Below the pieces are notes generated by a model. That model ran no database searches. It was not told where the DNA came from and was given only the letters and a program-made list of their open reading frames with translations. The translations under genes were made by a program, and so were the position numbers. Of a stretch of DNA of 12,527 nucleotides, positions 7,703-12,527 are shown in pieces (within the stretch, counting starts at the first letter, position 1; every line of letters starts with the position of its first letter). Origin of the DNA: Gonapodya sp. JEL0774 (taxonomy: Eukaryota; Monoblepharomycota; Monoblepharidomycetes; Monoblepharidales; Gonapodyaceae); assembly GCA_027604505.1 (NCBI GenBank), contig JADIIX010000340.1, positions 1 to 12,527 on the forward strand, given 5' to 3'.

Positions 7703-8821
7703 TCAAATAGCTGCCGAAGATTTGGGAGCCCGCTCGAGCAGCTTTTCCTTCCCCACACTGCTGGAAGTTGTGTCGTCCTCCACTGGGTTCACCGCTCTCG
7801 ATGATCCGACGTTTTGTGCTTTGCGAAAACGGGCTTCCAAAACAACCACCATCATCCCCATGATGAAACTTCCTAGGAATGGTCCAAGTCCCAGCGCAAC
7901 AGCCCAGCCACCAAGGCCCATTTTTGCCCACGGAAGTTTCATGAAGTTAGGGTCCGTTTCCGCAACCGGGGTGAGAGGGGCGGACGCGCCGGCAAAGTGT
8001 TTGGTGTCGATCTGTTTGTAGTAGTTGGTGGTATAGCAAGTAAAGTCGCTGGAGAGGGGAGTGACAAAGACCCGACCAATGACGTTCATCAGAGAGGTGA
8101 CCCTGCAGAATCAAAGTGAGGTTTGATATGCGTGTTGCTAGAACAAAAGACTCGGAGGTGATCTCTTACATGAAGGCTCCGTGGAGAGCCTTGTACGACA
8201 AGATCCGCTCCCGAAAGGACTTTCCCAACGCGATCTTGCCCTTTTCCATCTGGATAGCCCTCTCTAAAGATCCAAACTTCCCCAAGGTGTCTGGTCCTTC
8301 AAGTTTGATCATCTCCTCGACGTGGGCACTGGCCTTGTGGGTCATTTGGATCTGGTGAATGTTGATGGCGAACCAACCAGCGCTCATACCCAGGAGAACG
8401 TAGAGAAATGAAATCATGACGCCATCAGGCAAACCCTCATTGTGAATGAGAAGGGAAGTGGCCATAGCCCACAGCCTGTTGAAGGAATGATTCATTTGCT
8501 TCGTTTCGGACAAGGTCTCGTTTTTGTGCGCAAATACTTTAGCAGTGGTAACTCACATGAAGATCCAGTAGAGCTTTCCGAACCAAACCTGAGAAAACAC
8601 AAGATATTAGAACTGTGATCCACAAAGTATCTCGTAAATGAGAGAGGAACAGAGCCACTTGCATGCATCCACATAATCGGTCTGACCAGTCGAGTCACTA
8701 AGCAGCCGATTCCAGCGACGGATACCAGATAAGCGAATGTGACATGTGCATAGTAGATATCCGCGATACAGGAGTACTTGGCGTTGGAAATTGTATAGCG
8801 CGGGTCGAGCAGTGTAGACAT
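7703..8821 (-). CDS. Polytopic membrane protein of unknown function (at least 4 exons)
   Basis: Exons read on the minus strand: 8821-8663, 8588-8557, 8475-8170 and 8102-7703. They total 897 nt (298 residues plus stop), all in phase. About five hydrophobic segments are visible: around residues 24-46, 49-76 (HVWFGKLYWIFMLWAMATS), 82-105, 160-185 and 228-258, with a Ser/Lys/Glu-rich cytosolic-looking tail. Histidines sit in or beside the helices (H26, H53, H75, and IHQIQMTH). The H-x3-G-K-x-Y followed by two helices recalls DUF2306-type heme-associated membrane proteins, but this is a weak resemblance and I assign no function. Intron 1 (8662-8589) uses a GC donor (GCAAGT). An upstream exon at 9127-8990 would splice in phase to ATA-ATG at 8824 and add 47 residues, so the start is uncertain. 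Confidence 0.65.
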
Positions 8822-9239
8822 TATCTGGAATGGACCTCAGTTCTCAAGGATGGCCAAGATGTGAGGTCGCTTCCCGGAAATCTCACTCTGACTTGTCCGA
8901 GGTGAACTACTTTGTATACAGAGCTCGAATTATTGTACGAAGCGGAAGATTCCAAAAACTTGGGAGATTTGAAGGATTGACGGTGTTACTTGGCTGAATG
9001 GTTTTGATGACAATTTATATGCCTGTTCCAATTCCCTGAGATGCTCGGGGTCGATCCTCGGTGTGAAATTGCGAAGGGCGGAATGATCCTGCCTGCTCAT
9101 CAGGTTCTGCCGCCGACCCGAGTACATTCTGAGCGGACATTGAATCGCTTATTGGAAGCTCTTTGACAATGAAATGTGAAAATGCGGGTAATAACGCAAT
9201 TAATAGGTGATGCGTGAGTTTATTCGTGTTTTGTTGTTG

Positions 9240-9245
9240 TATATA
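9240..9245 (-). promoter_or_regulatory. Possible TATA element
   Basis: TATATA lies about 115 bp upstream of the ATG at 9127 and about 420 bp upstream of the ATG at 8821. The shorter distance suits the longer gene model. The evidence is sequence match and position only. Confidence 0.3.
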
Positions 9246-9285
9246 GTGAGTGAGGCATTGGTGTAGGGCAGCAGCTCTTCTCCCA

Positions 9286-9297
9286 AATCACGTGATT
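9286..9297. promoter_or_regulatory. Palindromic E-box (CACGTG core)
   Basis: AATCACGTGATT is a perfect 12-bp palindrome around CACGTG, the core bound by bHLH factors such as Cbf1, Pho4 or SREBP relatives in fungi. It sits upstream of the membrane-protein gene. A second interrupted palindrome, GTGAT-TGC-ATCAC, lies about 40 bp further upstream (about 9333-9345). Confidence 0.4.
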
Positions 9298-9506
9298 ATA
9301 CATAATGAGAACACTGAGAGCCAAATCGTACGCGTGATTGCATCACATAGAACTAGTACAGTGCGTGCACGAAAAATATAGACCCGCAGTGAAACTTTGC
9401 TGACACATCACCACTCAGGCGTTTAACACGGTGGCCACTACTTGATCAGCAAAATCGCATGGTAAACGGGCTCGCGCCGCCAACACCACCAATTGCGCAA
9501 AGGCTC

Positions 9507-11916
9507 TCACGATGCATTGCCGTTTCCAAGCAGGCCCTCTTTCTCACCGTCGCGCCCAGAGCTCCTGTTATCACCTCCAGCGCCTGCACCTTCCAGGTCT
9601 GGTTCAGCACCGACATCCACCTCCTCCTCTCCCGGTTCAACAACCGCAGCAGAGATCTCACCAGGAAGCGGCTCGTATGACTCGTCTTCGGCGATGTGGG
9701 TTCGGATAAGGTAATACACAGGCACGAGCTGAGGAAAATCGAATGCGCGCGGGCGGTTACCTTGGCAGTAAACATGGTGGCTGGAGCAATCGCAAGACCA
9801 GCCCACTCACTGCCCCCAAGCACCATCCTCCACTCCATGCTGCCTGCAACCAAGCAGGTATATTCGTAGCCGATGCAAGGAAGGAAAGTGACAAGGCGGA
9901 CCCGTTGCAGAAGTTGCGGAATCCAGAATAGCGCGAAAGAGTGGCAGGAGACGTAGTAAGGTGGGAGAGGAGCCAGATGGCTGAAGGCGTCGGTGCAAAG
10001 TTAAAAGTTAATGAAGGAAAACGTTGAGGCGGTCGAGTATCGGAATCTCCATCCAATTCCAAACTCACTAAACACTCCATGCACCTCCATCAGCCCGCTT
10101 GCCGAATAGCAAAGCACATACCACCACGCCCCCTGGTCCGCCCAATCAATCTTGCCGCCATCCACCCCTCTAGCAAAATACACCACCAGCCCACCGCCCG
10201 CCGCCAACAAAACTGCCACAGCATATCCAGCGGCACCCACGAGCCCCCGCATGCGGGGACCCCAGCCTGGGTGGTCGAGGAGTCGACCGAATGGAAAGAG
10301 AGAGAGGACGCCGACCAGGGAGCGGAGGCAGGCGTTCAAGGCGCGGGTGCGGACCGTGAAGCGGGGGTGGTTGAGATGGTTCCATAGAAGGGCCTGGAAG
10401 AGTGATGAGATGCAAGGTTAGCCGGTGAAGTAGCAGGGATGATTGTCAGGAGCGAGTGGCAGAACGGAGCTCACATTATACGTCCCCTGCGCAAAGGCAC
10501 TACAGCATAAACAGAAGCAACGGTGCCACAAAAATAAGTCCATGATTACAAACCATGGAAACGCGAAAACAACCACAACAGCTCGTCTGCTCTCTCCGAA
10601 ACTCACATCGGAAATGTCGCTAGCACCTCTTTTGATCCGAACAACCTGACGACACCCAAAACTTCAGACGCGAGGCTGTGACGGCGAGTCTATGTGTAAT
10701 GCGGATATTCGAGGATGGCGGCGGAACGTGACGGGCCGAATGATCGAAGATGCGTGTCATTCCATCAAATGTTTGCATCCACAACAGAATGTGCATTCCA
10801 CCTCATCCCCCTTGAAAGAAAGCACCACGCACCACCCACTCCACTCTTGAGCCGTCCGACCTGCGGACACGCGACACGGGAGCCATGAGCATGGGGATAA
10901 TAAAGGAGATGGAGACAAGGAGGCTAAACACGGAAGAGTGGCGGCGACGGACGATATTGCGAGGATAGATATTGGGGAAGAGTTACGGTCGTTGAATGAG
11001 AAGAACCAAACGCCGCCCCTAATTCAACCAACCTTCCAGCCAGATATGTCTCTGGGGACACCCCGCCCTTGTCCGAACCCGATGCGCCGAGATTAAGCAA
11101 GATAGGGACAGCAGAGATAAGAATAGCAAAGACGTTAAGAATCTTCGGAGATGGGTTGCGGTACGGCGTTAGCGATTTTGGCAGAACATGATTTGGGATG
11201 GGAGTTTACCTCGGTGAGCTCACCTGGAATCCCGTTGCGGCAATCTCTCCCCTATCACTCGGCGTTGGATACGCCATCAAAATATTTGCATGTACGGTCC
11301 AGTACGGACCTTGAACAAACCCTAGGAGCGCTGATGCAGCCACCAGGACAGTCAGCGCGACAGATGGCGAGAGACCTGAAGCACCAGCTTGGGACCCGCC
11401 CAGCTCGGCGACGGCCAGCCCCCACAAAACCATAACGTAGAGTACGTGGAAGAGCCCCCCAATGGATAGAACAGCGCGGGGAGAGTTAATGGTGTTGAGG
11501 AGAGGTCCGGCGAGGAGGGAGGAGACTGTGAACATCGCAAAGAGCGCGGCGTTTCCGGCGGCGGATGCATCGGTTGTGGCTTGGCCGGCACCTCCGAGAT
11601 TCTGAATGGAGAGGTAGAGCATGGGGCCAAAGGCCTGGCACAAGTGGAGTTGCGATCACCGTTTCATTGTGGTATGTTCACAATCAGGTCCCCTTGAGTA
11701 CGTTAAAAAGCTGCAAAAAGAAAGTCAACGCTTTTCTCTACATACCACTGCGATCGACAGCAGGACAATTTGCGGGTACGCTGAAACCGTGTTCCCCTCT
11801 CGTGCAGCAACATGTCCACCAGAGCCTCCTGCAGACACGCCGCTCCCTCCTCTCGCTACCACAGTACTTCTCTCATGAGCTCCATTGACGGGCCCTGTGT
11901 CCGGTGGTGGGGGCAT
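9507..11916 (-). CDS. UNC93-like major facilitator family membrane protein (10 exons)
   Basis: Exons read on the minus strand: 11916-11746, 11634-11224, 11142-11033, 10923-10833, 10645-10554, 10499-10475, 10393-10069, 9980-9893, 9839-9761 and 9728-9507. They total 1,614 nt (537 residues plus stop), all in phase. UNC93-like landmarks in order are: a Gly/Ser-rich cytosolic tail then helix 1 (about 47-65); AFGPMLYLSIQNLGGAGQ; GPYWTVHANILMAYP; ETYLAG leading to a helix and RVRRSDGSRVEW, matching the family's V-x-R-x-DG-T/S-x-V linker; FTVRTRALN, matching FNVRTRALN; then IWLLSH...LSRYSGF and MEWRM. Fungal members are polytopic membrane proteins of poorly known substrate. The acidic tail ends with EKEGLL, a possible [DE]xxxL[LI] sorting signal to vacuole or endosome. 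Doubtful junctions: the donors at 10832, 10553 (GTTTGT) and 9892 (GTCACT), and the 32-nt last intron. Confidence 0.8.
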
Positions 11917-12404
11917 TTGGAAAGGAATGGTAGCCTGTCTTCGGGCCGATCACGCCATTTGATGTTTATGTACCACACCTAATCGTCTCTCGATCCACAC
12001 AGCAGAGCACAAAATTATCCTCCAGGGTCTCCTTCGAGTAGAATAATATCAACCGGCCATACCATGGATTACTCTAATGTCGGCATAGCGCAGAGTGAAG
12101 TACGAAGCAAAGGTCTCCACTTTGAGGGATGAGAAAAGGATTCCCGAACAGATCGTGCTTCATGTTCGTACAAATCAGGGCAATGTAGGCAAATGGAAAG
12201 ATGGCTCCGATTGCACTGACAGTGAATTGAGATTGTAACCGTCGATATACATGGAACAACGTAATGAAACTATTGGTAGCAAGTTGGAGGTGGAATTTAA
12301 AAATTCCGAATGAAAAGAGTCCGAATATGTACTAAAAAGTCGACACGTCGGACTAGCTCGCCGCACCCTTCATCCGCGACACGTCATGAGAGTGGAGTGC
12401 GGAC
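11917..12404. other. Intergenic region between H2A and the UNC93-like gene
   Basis: This stretch of 488 bp holds the H2A 3' end and the UNC93-like promoter, both on the minus strand. Short open frames (for example 12259-12074 -) include one hydrophobic stretch but have no supported start, splice partner or homology. I found no metazoan-type histone 3' stem-loop after the H2A stop. Confidence 0.45.
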
Positions 12405-12527
12405 TTAAGCCTCCTGGCTGGCCTTGCCGGGCTTGGCGCCGGGAGCCATGGGGATCTTCTTGGGGAGAAGTACAGAGTGGATGTTGGGAAGCACACCGCC
12501 CTGGGCAATGGTGACACCTGCGAGAAG
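12405..12527 (-). CDS. Histone H2A, C-terminal 40 residues (5' end beyond the window)
   Basis: Reading leftwards from the right edge, the frame gives [20 protein letters not shown], then [21 protein letters not shown] and a TAA stop at 12407-12405. The [13 protein letters not shown] block is the near-invariant H2A docking-domain region, so the identification is secure. The start and the histone fold lie outside. The tail ends S-Q-E-A, the SQ(E/D) motif that PI3K-like checkpoint kinases phosphorylate at DNA breaks, as expected for a fungus whose canonical H2A also does the H2A.X job. The last residue is Ala where the yeasts have Leu. No intron is seen in the visible part. Confidence 0.97.
   Translation of the reverse strand, partial: LLAGVTIAQGGVLPNIHSVLLPKKIPMAPGAKPGKASQEA

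Larger units (their letters stand above)
8822..9506. other. Intergenic / 5' region of the membrane-protein gene
   Basis: This lies between the UNC93-like stop (9507) and the ATG at 8821, both on the minus strand. It contains a possible first exon (9127-8990), a TATATA at 9240-9245, and a palindromic E-box at 9286-9297. Nothing else recognisable was seen. Confidence 0.5.

Noticed and set aside
11635-11745. A possible 9-nt microexon (CTTTTTAAC) inside intron 1 of the UNC93-like gene
   Set aside because: It is in phase and has plausible sites, but the direct join already aligns with the family around helix 1, so it is not needed.
12074-12259. 61-codon - strand frame with a hydrophobic stretch between H2A and the UNC93-like gene
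   Set aside because: No homology recognised, no supported splice sites, and it would sit in the short spacer between two same-strand genes.
1-12527. CRISPR array, tRNA, rRNA or complete transposon
   Set aside because: I looked for regular spaced repeats, cloverleaf-like segments and terminal inverted repeats on both strands by eye and saw none. The three-unit repeat at 10-75 has no unique spacers of CRISPR type.

Overview
The window looks like nuclear DNA of an intron-dense, gene-compact fungus. An early-diverging (chytrid-like) lineage is my best guess, not proven. The evidence is GT-AG introns of mostly 50-120 nt at high density (17 in one gene, 9 in another), a fungal-type histone H2A tail ending in S-Q-E-A, an UNC93-like transporter of the fungal type, and no bacterial operon features. 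I saw no CRISPR array, rRNA, tRNA or insertion sequence.

Layout, left to right. (1) Positions 1-75 hold three copies of a ~22-23 bp tandem repeat. (2) 112-555 (-) is a small intronless thioredoxin-fold protein in a visibly AT-richer patch. (3) 556-1709 is gene-free and carries a diverged direct repeat. (4) 1710-7510 (+) is a large gene that I could splice by hand into 18 exons with every junction in phase. It encodes about 1,418 residues: N-terminal region, C2, C1-like zinc finger, RasGAP catalytic domain, short coiled coil, then four LIM domains. (5) 7703-8821 (-), possibly extending to 9127, is a multi-exon polytopic membrane protein of unknown function whose 3' end converges on the RasGAP-LIM gene. 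(6) 9507-11916 (-) is a ten-exon UNC93-like major-facilitator protein of about 537 residues. (7) 12405 to the right edge (-) is the C-terminal 40 residues of histone H2A.

The genes do not form an obvious pathway. The highlight is the RasGAP-LIM protein. It joins a Ras-inactivating catalytic domain with intact arginine-finger and FLR-type motifs to membrane-binding modules at its N-terminus and a four-LIM scaffold at its C-terminus. This would suit bringing Ras shut-off to membranes and cytoskeletal or polarity complexes. LIM1 is assembled from unusually small exons (12 and 25 nt). The intron joining the RasGAP and LIM halves places a stop codon right at its donor, so retention would release a RasGAP-only protein.

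All exon models were made by eye from splice-site consensus, reading-frame continuity and domain memory. Internal catalytic and LIM exons are firm. The N-terminal exons of the RasGAP-LIM gene, the start of the membrane protein, and two or three UNC93 junctions are tentative.
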